Positions 44,797 to 54,853 of a stretch of 64,000 nt of DNA are shown piece after piece (position 1 is the stretch's first letter; the number at the start of each line of letters is the position of its first letter). The notes beneath the pieces are model-generated. The model saw only the letters and a list, made by a program, of their open reading frames with translations. It was not told the DNA's origin and ran no database searches. The translations under genes were made by a program, and so were the position numbers. This DNA comes from Clostridium hydrogenum (GTDB lineage: Bacteria; Bacillota; Clostridia; Clostridiales; Clostridiaceae), in assembly GCF_021432385.1 (NCBI RefSeq), contig NZ_JAEACT010000002.1:1073501-1137500 (forward strand), in the 5' to 3' direction.

Positions 44797-46935
44797 ATGA
44801 AATTAAGTGTTGTAGCCATTTTTGTTTTTTTAATATGTGTAGTATTTAAGCAAAATGTACAAGCAGCAACCATTTCACAAGCAGGACAAGCAGCTAATGC
44901 CAAAGCACAAATTATTTCTGTAAATACAAGTAGTAATGTAGTAAAACAGAATGATGCATTTACTATAGATGTGTTATCCAATACTTCTTCTAATGTTCAG
45001 TATAGGTTTTTTATATATTCATATGATGAAGGTAAGTGGAAGGATTTATTTAATGGATATTCATCTTCAGTTTCTGGAAACAACAAATACGAAGTTACTG
45101 TAAATAATTTAGCTGTTGGTAAATATAAAATTTCTGTTTGGGTAAAAATGGCAGGGAGCGCAGGTGCTACTAAAAATTCACTTGGACTAGGATCATATGA
45201 TGGTTATCGTACCTTTGAGGAAAATGTGGTTCCTAAAGTTGATGTTGGAAAATTATCATATGAGGTATATCAAAATGATGATATAAGCTTAAAACTTCAA
45301 AGTGATATCACTGAAAAAGTGCAGTATAGGGTATGGATTAACAAATTAAATACTAATCAGTGGATTGATAAAACTAATGGATATTCTTCGCCAGTTGATG
45401 GAAATTCGCCATTTACTTTAGATATTGGCAAAATTGATGGTTATGGAGATTATAGAATATCTGTATGGGTTAAACGTTATAACACAACAGGAATGTTTTC
45501 TAATAGTCAAGGTTTAGGAAGCTATGATAATTATTATTGGTTTAATCAACATATTAATCCTATTCCTCAAATTAAAGATGTAGCAGTTAGTAATATGCTA
45601 GCAAGTGCTAACCCTAATGTAAAATTGTTATCTAATGTCAGTTCAAAGGTTCAATATAGGATATTTGTAAATAATTCAAATAGCGGTTGGCAAGATGTTA
45701 CTGGTGGATATTTGTCACCAGCTGATGGGGATAATTACTATACGGCTAAACTAAATAAAATCTTAAGTGCTGGAAACAGTAAAATATCCGTATGGGTTAA
45801 AAATGCAGGAACAGATGGTAAAATAGTTAATAGTCAAGGTCTTGGAAGATATGACAACTATTATGTATTTCAAAAAATTTGTTTGCCTAAGATTAATGTA
45901 CAAAACAATCAATCATTGTTAACAGAGGGAGATACGTTAAGTCTTAATGTTAGTGCACCAGAACTTGCACAGGCCCAATATAGGGTATTTGTAGCTCCAT
46001 ATGGAACAAATAATTGGACAGATGCCACAAATGGTTATACTTCTGCAGTAAGTGGGAGTACGCAATATAAGCTTTCAATAAATACACCTTTTAAGGCTGG
46101 TCAATATAGGGTGTCAGTTTGGGTGAAAGCAGCAGGAACAGGTGGCACTATTACAAATAATATGGGATTGGGAAGTTACGATAATTTTTACTGTTTTACT
46201 CAAAATGTTCAGTCAAAAGAAGATGCTAAAGTTCAATATATTCAAACGAATTATAATTACACTTTGCAGGATTTTTTAAATATTGAAGTTAATAATCAAC
46301 CTGTATATGAAAATTCTAATGGGCAGTGGGTTAGTGCAGATAGTGCTACTGTGCTAAAGTACTTAGATCCTACTAATTATATTACGGATACTTTTGGAAG
46401 ATTTGAATTCTTAAAGTTAACATATTATGATGGAATAACAGTAAATGATTTAAATACTGTCCTAAAGGGTAAAGGTGTACTGGATGGTAAGGGAAGTGTA
46501 TTTTTACAGGCAGCAGCTGCAAGTAATATAAATCCAATGTATTTAGTTTCTCATGCATTGTTGGAAACTGGAAATGGTACATCTGATCTTGCAACTGGTA
46601 TTGTAGTAAATAATCAAAAAGTATATAATATGTTTGGTATTGGAGCATATGATGCGGATGCAGATTACTATGGTTCACAATACGCTTATAATGCAGGTTG
46701 GTTTTCTGTTGATGCAGCAATTACAGGCGGGGCCAAATTTGTATCAAGCTCATATATTAACAATTCTAAATATAATCAAAATACTCTGTACAAAATGAGG
46801 TGGAATCCAAATAATCCATCACATCAATATGCTACAGATGTAAAATGGGCAGTTAATCAAATTGATAATATAAAATCTTTGTATGATCTTTGCCCAGCGG
46901 CAAAACTAATTTTTGATATTCCTGTTTTTAAGTAA
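44797..46935 (+). CDS. Secreted cell-wall N-acetylglucosaminidase with four repeats
   Basis: About 712 aa. A signal peptide (MKLSVVAIFVFLICVVF..VQA, then ATIS) is followed by four repeats of roughly 100-115 residues that each end WVK..G..GLGSYDNYY-like (about residues 40-480). The C-terminal glucosaminidase domain contains SVFLQAAAASNINPMYLVSH, ALLETGNGTSDLATG (catalytic Glu) and YNMFGIGAYDADADYYG. It cleaves peptidoglycan glycan strands outside the cell. Start uncertain: GGGAGG at 44771-44776 is 20 bases from the ATG at 44797, overlaps a GTG at 44776, and is ideally spaced from an ATT at 44785. A strong terminator follows. Confidence 0.88.
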   Translation: MKLSVVAIFVFLICVVFKQNVQAATISQAGQAANAKAQIISVNTSSNVVKQNDAFTIDVLSNTSSNVQYRFFIYSYDEGKWKDLFNGYSSSVSGNNKYEVTVNNLAVGKYKISVWVKMAGSAGATKNSLGLGSYDGYRTFEENVVPKVDVGKLSYEVYQNDDISLKLQSDITEKVQYRVWINKLNTNQWIDKTNGYSSPVDGNSPFTLDIGKIDGYGDYRISVWVKRYNTTGMFSNSQGLGSYDNYYWFNQHINPIPQIKDVAVSNMLASANPNVKLLSNVSSKVQYRIFVNNSNSGWQDVTGGYLSPADGDNYYTAKLNKILSAGNSKISVWVKNAGTDGKIVNSQGLGRYDNYYVFQKICLPKINVQNNQSLLTEGDTLSLNVSAPELAQAQYRVFVAPYGTNNWTDATNGYTSAVSGSTQYKLSINTPFKAGQYRVSVWVKAAGTGGTITNNMGLGSYDNFYCFTQNVQSKEDAKVQYIQTNYNYTLQDFLNIEVNNQPVYENSNGQWVSADSATVLKYLDPTNYITDTFGRFEFLKLTYYDGITVNDLNTVLKGKGVLDGKGSVFLQAAAASNINPMYLVSHALLETGNGTSDLATGIVVNNQKVYNMFGIGAYDADADYYGSQYAYNAGWFSVDAAITGGAKFVSSSYINNSKYNQNTLYKMRWNPNNPSHQYATDVKWAVNQIDNIKSLYDLCPAAKLIFDIPVFK

Positions 46936-46962
46936 AAGTTTACTTGTAGATAAAATATGTTT

Positions 46963-47012
46963 GAAGTGCTGTAAAACTATTAAAATTTAGTTTTACAGCA
47001 CTTCATTTTTAA
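46963..47012 (+). terminator. Terminator of the glucosaminidase gene
   Basis: Perfect 17-bp stem GAAGTGCTGTAAAACTA / TAGTTTTACAGCACTTC followed by ATTTTT. Confidence 0.95.
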
Positions 47013-47159
47013 AGTGGTTTTTTGGAAAATATGCCTAAGTTATATTGCTTTTAATCTGATTTTGCATTGTTCATTTTCAATTTTTTATATAAAAACATTG
47101 AATAATTTTAAAAATAGTGTAAAATTAAATTTGTCAACAAAGATTAAGGAAGTGGATAT

Positions 47160-49019
47160 ATGCGTAAGGAAAATAAGTTTTTTGTTATAAGTGATATTGT
47201 AATGGTTATTTTGTCACTATATATAGCGTTGCTGCTGAAATATGACTTTAAAGTAGACGTTAGATATATGAAGCTATTTAAAGGATCTATAATTCCAGTA
47301 GTCATTTTAATGGTTATATTTAATAAGTTATTTAATCTTTATAATAATATGTGGAAGTATGCATCTATAGATGAGCTTTTATCAATAGTTTATTCTGTAT
47401 CTTTAACTAATGTGGTGTTTATTGTATACAGTTACATATTAACTCACCTGAAGATTGCTCAATTTAAATTCGATTTTTATAGATTTCCTTATACAGTTCA
47501 TATTATTTTTTGGATGCTTTCTGTATTACTTTTAGGTGGAACTAGATTTGCTTATAGGGCTTCATATGAAAGTAAGAAAAATAGAGAAGGCGTTAGCAAA
47601 AATAAAATAAGATTACTTATGGTAGGGGCTGGGGATGCAGCTGCAACCCTTATAAAGGAGATTAAAAGAAGTAAAAAATTAAATTATGATATTATTGGGC
47701 TTATAGATGATGATGGTGAAAAATTAGGTAAGCTTATTTATGGAGTTAAAGTAGTTGGTAATAGAAATGATATAAATAAATTTTGCAATGAAAATGAGAT
47801 TCAAGAAATTATAGTGGCCATACCTTCAGCACCTGAAGAAAGTAGAAAGGAAATATTTAACATATGTAAAAATACAAAATGTAAGCTTAGAACTTTTCCG
47901 AGCATAAGTGACATAATAGATGGCAAGCTTGATATGAAAAAAGTAAGGGATGTAAGTATTGAGGATTTGCTTGGAAGAGAAGAGGTAAAATTAAATACAG
48001 AAAATATAGAAAAGTATATTAAAGGAAAAACAATTTTAGTTACTGGTGGAGGTGGCTCCATAGGTTCTGAGTTGTGTAGGCAGGTTTCTAGATTTAATCC
48101 TAAAAAGCTTATAATATTGGATATATATGAGAATAATGCATATGATCTTCAAATGGAGTTAAATTATAAGGCACCTAAACTCGATAAAGATGTAATAATT
48201 GCTTCAATAAGAGATAAAAAAAGATTAAATGAAGTATTTGAAAAGTTTAAGCCAGATGTTGTTTTTCACGCAGCTGCTCATAAGCATGTTCCTTTAATGG
48301 AGGGGAATCCAGCAGAAGCTATTAAGAATAATGTGCTTGGAACTTTTAATGTCCTAAAATGCTGTGATGAATATGGAGTTGGAAAATTTGTTCAAATCAG
48401 CACAGATAAAGCAGTAAACCCTACAAATATAATGGGTGCTACAAAAAGATTTTGTGAGCTTATGGTTCAAGCATTTGATAAAGTAAGCAAAACTGAATTT
48501 GTAGCAGTTAGATTTGGAAATGTACTTGGAAGCAATGGCTCTGTAATTCCATTATTTAAAAAGCAAATAGCTCATGGTGGGCCTGTTACTTTAACACATC
48601 CTGATATCAACAGATTTTTTATGACAATACCTGAAGCAGCTCAACTTGTTATTCAAGCTGGTGCAATGGCACATGGTGGTGAAATATTTGTTCTTGACAT
48701 GGGTAAACCAGTAAAAATAATGGATCTTGCAAAAGATTTAATTACATTATCAGGCTTTAATCCAGGAGAAGATATAAAAATAGAAATTACAGGACTTAGA
48801 CCTGGTGAAAAGCTCTACGAGGAACTTTTAATGAGCGAGGTTGCCTTAACAAGTACAGAACATGAAAAGATACATGTTGAAAAGCCTATGGATATTCAAA
48901 TGAGTTTTATTGAAAATTCAATTGAAGATTTTAAAGAAGTTCTAAAAGAAAATGATAAAGAAGAAATATATAAAATTATGGAGAATAAAGTTCCAACATA
49001 CAAGAGAAAAAAGGATTAA
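47160..49019 (+). CDS. Membrane-bound nucleotide-sugar epimerase/dehydratase (CapD/WbpM-like)
   Basis: 619 aa. Four membrane segments occupy about residues 10-130, then a CoA-binding-like Rossmann region (LLMVGAGDAAATLIKEI), then the SDR catalytic domain with LVTGGGGSIGSELCRQVSRF (about residue 290) and QISTDKAVNPTNIMGATKRF. The usual YxxxK tyrosine is replaced by Met (MGATK), as is normal in the large WbpM/PglF clade. It converts UDP-GlcNAc to a 4-keto-6-deoxy sugar or epimer. First gene of the polysaccharide locus. TTGAAT (47098) and TAAAAT (47120) are a plausible promoter. Confidence 0.9.
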   Translation: MRKENKFFVISDIVMVILSLYIALLLKYDFKVDVRYMKLFKGSIIPVVILMVIFNKLFNLYNNMWKYASIDELLSIVYSVSLTNVVFIVYSYILTHLKIAQFKFDFYRFPYTVHIIFWMLSVLLLGGTRFAYRASYESKKNREGVSKNKIRLLMVGAGDAAATLIKEIKRSKKLNYDIIGLIDDDGEKLGKLIYGVKVVGNRNDINKFCNENEIQEIIVAIPSAPEESRKEIFNICKNTKCKLRTFPSISDIIDGKLDMKKVRDVSIEDLLGREEVKLNTENIEKYIKGKTILVTGGGGSIGSELCRQVSRFNPKKLIILDIYENNAYDLQMELNYKAPKLDKDVIIASIRDKKRLNEVFEKFKPDVVFHAAAHKHVPLMEGNPAEAIKNNVLGTFNVLKCCDEYGVGKFVQISTDKAVNPTNIMGATKRFCELMVQAFDKVSKTEFVAVRFGNVLGSNGSVIPLFKKQIAHGGPVTLTHPDINRFFMTIPEAAQLVIQAGAMAHGGEIFVLDMGKPVKIMDLAKDLITLSGFNPGEDIKIEITGLRPGEKLYEELLMSEVALTSTEHEKIHVEKPMDIQMSFIENSIEDFKEVLKENDKEEIYKIMENKVPTYKRKKD

Positions 49020-49098
49020 TACAATATTATATAATGAGTACACATATTGTTTAATGCATAGAGAAAATACTTTAAATTACTAATGCTGGAGGAAAAAG

Positions 49099-50208
49099 AT
49101 GAAAAAAGTTGTATGTCATATTTCTACTGTCCATCCGCACTATGACACAAGAATTTTTTATAAAGAGTGTAGAAGTTTAGCAAAGCAAGGATATAAGGTT
49201 TATTTTATTGTAAGCTATGATGGAAATAAGAAAGAATTTGAAGGAGTAAATATAATTCCTATTAATAACAATAAAAATAGATTTTATAGGGTATTTATAA
49301 AGATTTGGATTGCACTAAAAAAAGCGTTACAGCTAAAAGCTGATTTATACCATATACATGATCCTGAGCTTATAATAGTAGCTGTAATTCTACGCTTGTT
49401 TGGAAAGAAAGTTATTTATGATGTTCACGAGAATGTGCCTATGCAAATATTGAATAAAGAATATCTCGGTGGGGCTTTTATAAGAAAAGTTGTATCAGGC
49501 TTGTTTAATGTATTTGAAAAATTTAATGCCCATTTTATGACAGCAATTATTGCGGCAAGACCAGATATTTCAGAAAGGTTTTCTGAAAAAAAGGTTTCCG
49601 TTGTTAGAAATCTTCCTGTATTAACTTCAATTGATAAGGTAAAGCCAGCAGAAAAGGTTAGTGAAAAAGAAATTGTAATTTATGCTGGTATGCTTACAGA
49701 AATAAGAGGTATAAAAGAAATTATTGAAGCAGTAGGACATTTAAATGGTAAAGCAGAGCTTTGGATATTTGGAGATTGGGATGAACCAGAATACCATGAA
49801 AGATGTAAAAAATTATACGGATATAAGTATGTGGTTGAAAAGGGCTTTATTCCACAAGATGAAGTATATTCTTATATGAAAATATCTAATATAGGAGTAG
49901 TTAACTTTTGGGCAGTACCAAACCATGTTAGGACACTTCCAAATAAACCTTTCGAATATATGGCATGTTCAATACCAATGATTATGTCTGATTTTGAATA
50001 CTGGAAGTCAATTTTTAAAGGATGCTATTTGCCTGTAAACCCTAAAGATCCTAAAGAAATAGCTGAAAAGATAGAATATTTAATTGAAAATAAAGATGTA
50101 GCTAAGCAAATGGGTCAAAGTGGAAGAAAACTTATAGAAGAAGAATACTCATGGGAAGCAGAAAGTAATAAGTTATTTAAAGTATATAATGATATTTTAA
50201 AAAATTAG
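49099..50208 (+). CDS. Glycosyltransferase family 4
   Basis: 369 aa, GT-B fold. The N-terminal acceptor domain begins VVCHISTVHPHYDTRIFYKE and contains LYHIHDPELIIVAV and VIYDVHENVPMQIL. The C-terminal donor domain has IVIYAGMLTEIRGIKEIIEA and the E-X7-E-like NKPFEYMACSIPMIMSDFE. Transfers a sugar in lipid-linked repeat-unit assembly; donor and acceptor unknown. GGAGG precedes the ATG. Confidence 0.9.
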   Translation: MKKVVCHISTVHPHYDTRIFYKECRSLAKQGYKVYFIVSYDGNKKEFEGVNIIPINNNKNRFYRVFIKIWIALKKALQLKADLYHIHDPELIIVAVILRLFGKKVIYDVHENVPMQILNKEYLGGAFIRKVVSGLFNVFEKFNAHFMTAIIAARPDISERFSEKKVSVVRNLPVLTSIDKVKPAEKVSEKEIVIYAGMLTEIRGIKEIIEAVGHLNGKAELWIFGDWDEPEYHERCKKLYGYKYVVEKGFIPQDEVYSYMKISNIGVVNFWAVPNHVRTLPNKPFEYMACSIPMIMSDFEYWKSIFKGCYLPVNPKDPKEIAEKIEYLIENKDVAKQMGQSGRKLIEEEYSWEAESNKLFKVYNDILKN

Positions 50209-50271
50209 ATTTTATTTTCATTATAATAAAATAATTAATGCCTTAATTATATGTGAAATTTTTCAAAAAGG

Positions 50272-50300
50272 ATGACAAAAAATTCTTATTGTATTATAAT
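50272..50300 (+). promoter_or_regulatory. Promoter of the UDP-N-acetylhexosamine dehydrogenase gene
   Basis: ATGACA at 50272-50277 and TATAAT at 50295-50300, spacer 17 bp. The sequence ATGACAAAAAA..TTGTATTATAAT is nearly the same as the promoter at 57801. Confidence 0.75.
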
Positions 50301-50345
50301 TTGAATGTGTTGAATTTATAGCAGTAAATTTAGGAGGTAATATTT

Positions 50346-51662
50346 ATGTCTCAATTGAAGGACAATTTAATGTTAAAATTAAAAAATAAAGAAGCCAAAC
50401 TTGGTGTTGTTGGTTTAGGGTATGTAGGTCTTCCTTTGGCAGTTGAAAAAGCTAAAGCAGGATATAAAGTTATAGGATTTGATGTTCAGTCAAAAAAAGT
50501 AGATATGGTTAATGCCGGAGACAATTACATAGGGGATATCGTAAATGAAGATCTTAAAAAATTAGTGTCAGATAAACAATTAACAGCAACTACTGATTTT
50601 AGCTTTGTTAAGGAAGTGGATACCGTTTGTATTTGTGTTCCAACTCCACTTGATATATATAAGCAACCAGATTTATCATATGTAGTTAGTTCTACTGAAA
50701 GTGTAGCAAAATATTTGCACAAAGGAATGTTAGTTGTACTTGAAAGCACAACTTATCCTGGAACAACTGAAGAAGTATGCAAGCCTATACTTGAAAAGAG
50801 CGGATTAAAATGTGGAGAAGATTTCTTTTTAGCATTTTCTCCAGAAAGAGTAGACCCAGGTAACAAAGAGTTTAAAACTAAAAATACACCTAAGGTAGTT
50901 GGCGGATGCACTGAAGAATGCACACAGGTTGCAGCAGCACTTTATAGAAATGTTCTTGAAAGTGATGTTAAAGAAGTATCATCACCAGCTGTTGCTGAAA
51001 TGGAAAAAATTCTTGAAAATACTTTTAGAAATATAAATATAGCTTTAGCAAATGAAATGGCAATGTTGTGTAATAAAATGGGTATAGATGTATGGGAAGT
51101 TATTGATGCTGCAAAGACAAAGCCATATGGATTTATGCCATTTTACCCAGGTCCAGGACTTGGTGGACATTGTATACCATTAGATCCATTTTATCTTGAA
51201 TGGAAAGCTAAAGAATATGATTTCCATACTAAATTAATAGAAACTTCAGGAATGATAAACGATTGTATGCCTGAGTTTGTAGTTGATAATGTAATGAAAT
51301 TATTAAATAGAAATAAAAAGGCGCTTAATGGAGCAAAGGTACTTTTATTAGGTGTAGCTTATAAAAAAGATATTGATGATATGAGGGAATCTCCTGCACT
51401 TAAAGTTATCGATCACTTAATTAAAAATGGTGCAGAAATAATTTATAATGATCCATATATACCATCATTTAAGCATAATGGTATTGAGTATAAATCTGTT
51501 AAATGGCAAGATGCGATTAAGTCTGCAGATGTAGTTGTTATAACTACTGATCACAGTGATTATGACTATGAAAGAATAATTGCTGAAGCAAATTTAATAT
51601 ATGATACTAGAAATGCAACAAAAGGTGTTAAAAATAATAGGGAAAAAATAGTAAAATTATAG
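50346..51662 (+). CDS. UDP-N-acetyl-D-glucosamine 6-dehydrogenase-like (WbpA-like)
   Basis: 438 aa nucleotide-sugar dehydrogenase. NAD-binding LGVVGLGYVGLPLAVEKAKA (about residues 19-38), central STTYPGTTEEV, the FSPERVDPGN segment typical of UDP-GlcNAc/UDP-ManNAc dehydrogenases, the catalytic cysteine in GPGLGGHCIPLDP (about residue 278) and a C-terminal UDP-binding domain (LGVAYKKDIDDMRESPA). It oxidises C6 of the UDP-amino sugar to an acid, the first step to diacetamido-uronic acids if coupled to the WbpB- and WbpD-like enzymes downstream. Own promoter and terminator. Confidence 0.9.
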   Translation: MSQLKDNLMLKLKNKEAKLGVVGLGYVGLPLAVEKAKAGYKVIGFDVQSKKVDMVNAGDNYIGDIVNEDLKKLVSDKQLTATTDFSFVKEVDTVCICVPTPLDIYKQPDLSYVVSSTESVAKYLHKGMLVVLESTTYPGTTEEVCKPILEKSGLKCGEDFFLAFSPERVDPGNKEFKTKNTPKVVGGCTEECTQVAAALYRNVLESDVKEVSSPAVAEMEKILENTFRNINIALANEMAMLCNKMGIDVWEVIDAAKTKPYGFMPFYPGPGLGGHCIPLDPFYLEWKAKEYDFHTKLIETSGMINDCMPEFVVDNVMKLLNRNKKALNGAKVLLLGVAYKKDIDDMRESPALKVIDHLIKNGAEIIYNDPYIPSFKHNGIEYKSVKWQDAIKSADVVVITTDHSDYDYERIIAEANLIYDTRNATKGVKNNREKIVKL

Positions 51663-51671
51663 AAAATGCTA

Positions 51672-51708
51672 ATTTTAGAGGGCTTAATGCCCTCTAAAAT
51701 ATTATTAC
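51672..51708 (+). terminator. Terminator after the WbpA-like gene
   Basis: Perfect 12-bp stem ATTTTAGAGGGC / GCCCTCTAAAAT, loop TTAAT, tail ATTATT (weak T tract). Confidence 0.75.
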
Positions 51709-51759
51709 CTATGCTTTAGTAAAAGTAAATACTACTGCAATTGATTTTGAGGTGGGGTT

Positions 51760-53298
51760 ATGAACACAAAAGTAAAAAATATAGCTAAGTATAGTATGAT
51801 TATTACTATAATTTTGATAGTAAGTAAGGTATTTGGTTCTTTAAGAGAATTTGTTATAGCAGCAGTATTTGGAGCTACTTCTGAGTCGGATGTTTTTAAA
51901 ATTGCAACAACTATTCCAAATTCAATATTTTCATGTGTCTCAGCAGCACTTGTAACTACTTTTATTCCTATTTTCTCCATGGTGAAAGATGATAGGGAAA
52001 AATCAAATGATTTTTTTAGTAATATAATTAACATAGTTGTTTTAGCATGTTTAACGTTATCTGTTTTAGGAATATTATTTTCAAGACAGTTGACTAAATT
52101 ATTTGCTAGTGGTTTTACACCTAAATATTTTGAAATGACTTCCAATATGACTAAAATAGTTATGCCAAGTATAATTTTTCTTGCGGTTGCAGGGTTATAT
52201 ACTGGATATCTTCAATGTTATGGAATATACATTCAACCAGCAATTACTAGTATAGTATCAAATATTGTAATAATAGTTGGTATTGTAGTATTTATGAAAT
52301 ATGGCATAACGGCGGCTATTATATCGTTTTTATTAAGTGCTGTAGTGCAGACTGTAGTTCAAAGACCGTTTATGAAAAATTTTAAATATCGATTTTACAT
52401 AAATTTCAAAGATGAAAATTTTAAAAGGATGTTAAAACTTGGCGTACCTGTTTTAATAAGTGCTACTGTTAGCCAAGTAAGTTTAATTGTTGATAGGACA
52501 TTTGCCTCTCATTTAGCAGCAGGAAGTATATCTGTAGTAGACTATGCAAGCAAAATTAGTACATTAATAAATCAAGTTTTTGTAGCGTCAATAACTACTG
52601 TTTTATATCCAATGCTTACTGAAAAATTTAATAATGAAGATAAAACTGAATTCAAAAATTTAATTGTAAAGACAGTAAATATAGTAATAACTGTTACTAT
52701 TCCATTGATGTTGTGCATGATTGCATTAAGTACGCCTATTGTAAGGTTGCTGCTTCAACATGGTAAATTCACAGCTGAGGATACTAAAATCACATCAATG
52801 TGTTTAAAATATTTGGCTGTAAGTACCCTTGGATTTGCACTGATGGATTCATTAAGTAAAACTTTTTTTTCGGCTCGAGAGACTATAATTCCTATGGTTA
52901 ATGGATTTATACAGGTTATATTAAATGTAATATTTATTAGTGTTTTTGTACCGATATTTAAAGTTAATGGATTGCCATTAGCAACCGCTAGTTCAAGCTT
53001 AATTATGGGAACAATATTGCTGTTTGAGGTAAGAAAAAGGCTTGGTGGTATTACAATTAAAAATACAGGTATTGCTTTGGGAAAAGCGCTAATACTTGGA
53101 GCAGGAATGTCATTATCTGCATATCTTATTTATTTTGGTGCAGGTATTATGTTTAATATAAATTCTATAACAAAATTAGTGATTACACTTGTTATAAGTG
53201 GAATTGTGGCTATAATTGTTTTTGCTTTATTATCAAGGCTACTTAAAATATCTGAAGTTATGGAGATTATACAAGTTAAATTAAAAAAGGCCAAATGA
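51760..53298 (+). CDS. MurJ/MviN-family lipid-linked sugar flippase (first copy)
   Basis: 512 aa with about 13-14 predicted membrane segments. SLREFVIAAVFGATSESDVF is the family N-terminal motif with its conserved Arg and acidic residue; DRTFASHLAAGSISVVDYAS and a FSARETIIPMVNGFIQV segment are also typical. MurJ flips lipid II; in a polysaccharide locus such proteins may flip lipid-linked repeat units. GGTGGGG precedes the ATG. A second member lies at 61917. Confidence 0.88.
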   Translation: MNTKVKNIAKYSMIITIILIVSKVFGSLREFVIAAVFGATSESDVFKIATTIPNSIFSCVSAALVTTFIPIFSMVKDDREKSNDFFSNIINIVVLACLTLSVLGILFSRQLTKLFASGFTPKYFEMTSNMTKIVMPSIIFLAVAGLYTGYLQCYGIYIQPAITSIVSNIVIIVGIVVFMKYGITAAIISFLLSAVVQTVVQRPFMKNFKYRFYINFKDENFKRMLKLGVPVLISATVSQVSLIVDRTFASHLAAGSISVVDYASKISTLINQVFVASITTVLYPMLTEKFNNEDKTEFKNLIVKTVNIVITVTIPLMLCMIALSTPIVRLLLQHGKFTAEDTKITSMCLKYLAVSTLGFALMDSLSKTFFSARETIIPMVNGFIQVILNVIFISVFVPIFKVNGLPLATASSSLIMGTILLFEVRKRLGGITIKNTGIALGKALILGAGMSLSAYLIYFGAGIMFNINSITKLVITLVISGIVAIIVFALLSRLLKISEVMEIIQVKLKKAK

Positions 53299-53418
53299 TT
53301 TATATATATAAATTAGGTTAATAATTTATATATAACATCATACATATGATAGTAAATGTTAAAATGGTAGATGTGAAAAAAATAACACAAGATTGTGTAA
53401 GTTAATTGGAGGTTTGTT

Positions 53419-54768
53419 GTGAATAAAGTAAATGATATATTTAATCTTAAAGAAGATATCCAATTAGAATATAAAAATGTATGCGTATTTGGACAAGGAT
53501 ATGTTGGATTACCTTTAGCATTAAGCTTTGCGTTGAGAGGCTGCACTACAGTCGGAGTTGATGTTAATAAGTCACTAATTGAAGAGATTAGTAATGGAAT
53601 TACCCACCATACCGAAAAGTTTCAAGGGGTATCAATTAAAGAAATTTTAGAGAATGAAATAAAACAAGGAAACTATACTGTGACAACAGATGCTGAATGT
53701 GCTATGAAAAGTTGCAATAATATAATTATCACGGTTGGAATACCAATTAAAAAAGGTGAGTACATAGATAGCGATTTGAAAAATGTATGTGAGGCTATAG
53801 GAAATAATTTAAAAAAGAATGATTTGGTTATAGTTAGGAGTACAGTTATTCCAGGAATCACAGAAGAATTAATAAAGCCTATTTTAGAAGAAAAATCAGG
53901 CTTGACAGCTGGTGTTGATTTTTATCTAGCGTATTCATCTGAGAGAATTGCTGAAGGAAGGGCATTTGAAGAATTTGCTAATATGGATACTTTAGTAAGT
54001 GGAATTAATGAAGAAAGCTATAATAGGGCTTCAAAATTATTAAGTATTGTTTGTAAAGCAAGGATAGTAAAAGCTTCAAATATAAAAGTTGTAGAAACTG
54101 CTAAAGTATTTGAAAATGTTCAAAGAGATGTAAATCTTGCTATGGTTCAAGAGTTTGCTAGATTTACTGAGGCTTTAGGAATTGATATATTCGAAGTAAT
54201 TAATTTGGCTAATACGCATAAAAGAGTAAATTTGTTAACGCCTGGTCCTGGAGTTGGAGGCTATTGTATACCAAATGCATATCATTATTTAAGCCCTAAG
54301 GCATCAGAATTGAATGTTCCTATGGATATATTAAAATTAAGTAGAACGAAAAACGAAAATATACCAACATTTATATGTAATAAGGTTGAGGAACTTTTAA
54401 ATAAGAGTAGTAAAAATATAAATGAAGCAAAGATATGTGTTTTAGGAATAGCTATGAAGGACTATTCAAATGATGATAGAATAAGTCCAGCAATTGATAC
54501 AGTTAAACTACTTATAAAAAGAGGGGCAGTTGTAAAAGCATATGACCCTGCTGTTGTAACTGAATATGATTTTAAAGTTTCAACACAAAAAGAGGCGGTT
54601 GAAAAGGCTGACGTTATTCTTGTTTTGGCAGTACAGGAAAATATAGAATTTAACAACTTTGAGATGTTTTCTGAAATGATGAATAAAAAACCTATATATA
54701 TAGATACTAAAAATGTATCTCAAAAAGAGTTGGCAGAGAAAAATGGTTTTTTGTATTGGAAAATATAA
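53419..54768 (+). CDS. Second UDP-sugar/GDP-sugar dehydrogenase
   Basis: 449 aa, related to but distinct from the one at 50346. VCVFGQGYVGLPLALSFALR (NAD site), RSTVIPGITEELIKPIL, YSSERIAEGRAFEEF and catalytic GPGVGGYCIPNAYHYL. The SSERIAEG form suggests a UDP-ManNAc-type dehydrogenase branch; the exact substrate is uncertain. GTG start 6 bases after GGAGG. Its C-terminal domain (GIAMKDYSNDDRISPAID) is intact. It faces the minus-strand genes across a bidirectional terminator. Confidence 0.85.
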   Translation: MNKVNDIFNLKEDIQLEYKNVCVFGQGYVGLPLALSFALRGCTTVGVDVNKSLIEEISNGITHHTEKFQGVSIKEILENEIKQGNYTVTTDAECAMKSCNNIIITVGIPIKKGEYIDSDLKNVCEAIGNNLKKNDLVIVRSTVIPGITEELIKPILEEKSGLTAGVDFYLAYSSERIAEGRAFEEFANMDTLVSGINEESYNRASKLLSIVCKARIVKASNIKVVETAKVFENVQRDVNLAMVQEFARFTEALGIDIFEVINLANTHKRVNLLTPGPGVGGYCIPNAYHYLSPKASELNVPMDILKLSRTKNENIPTFICNKVEELLNKSSKNINEAKICVLGIAMKDYSNDDRISPAIDTVKLLIKRGAVVKAYDPAVVTEYDFKVSTQKEAVEKADVILVLAVQENIEFNNFEMFSEMMNKKPIYIDTKNVSQKELAEKNGFLYWKI

Positions 54769-54811
54769 GCTTAAAGATACTAATGGTGTAGTGAGCATTT
54801 AAATATATAAA

Positions 54812-54853
54812 AACATTGTGAAGTAAGAGTATTCTTACTTCACAATGTTTTAT
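54812..54853. terminator. Bidirectional terminator hairpin between convergent genes
   Basis: A perfect 20-bp palindrome (ACATTGTGAAGTAAGAGTA then TTCTTACTTCACAATGT) flanked by A and T runs, so it can terminate transcription in both directions. The arms match the outer arms of the hairpin at 33217. Confidence 0.92.
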
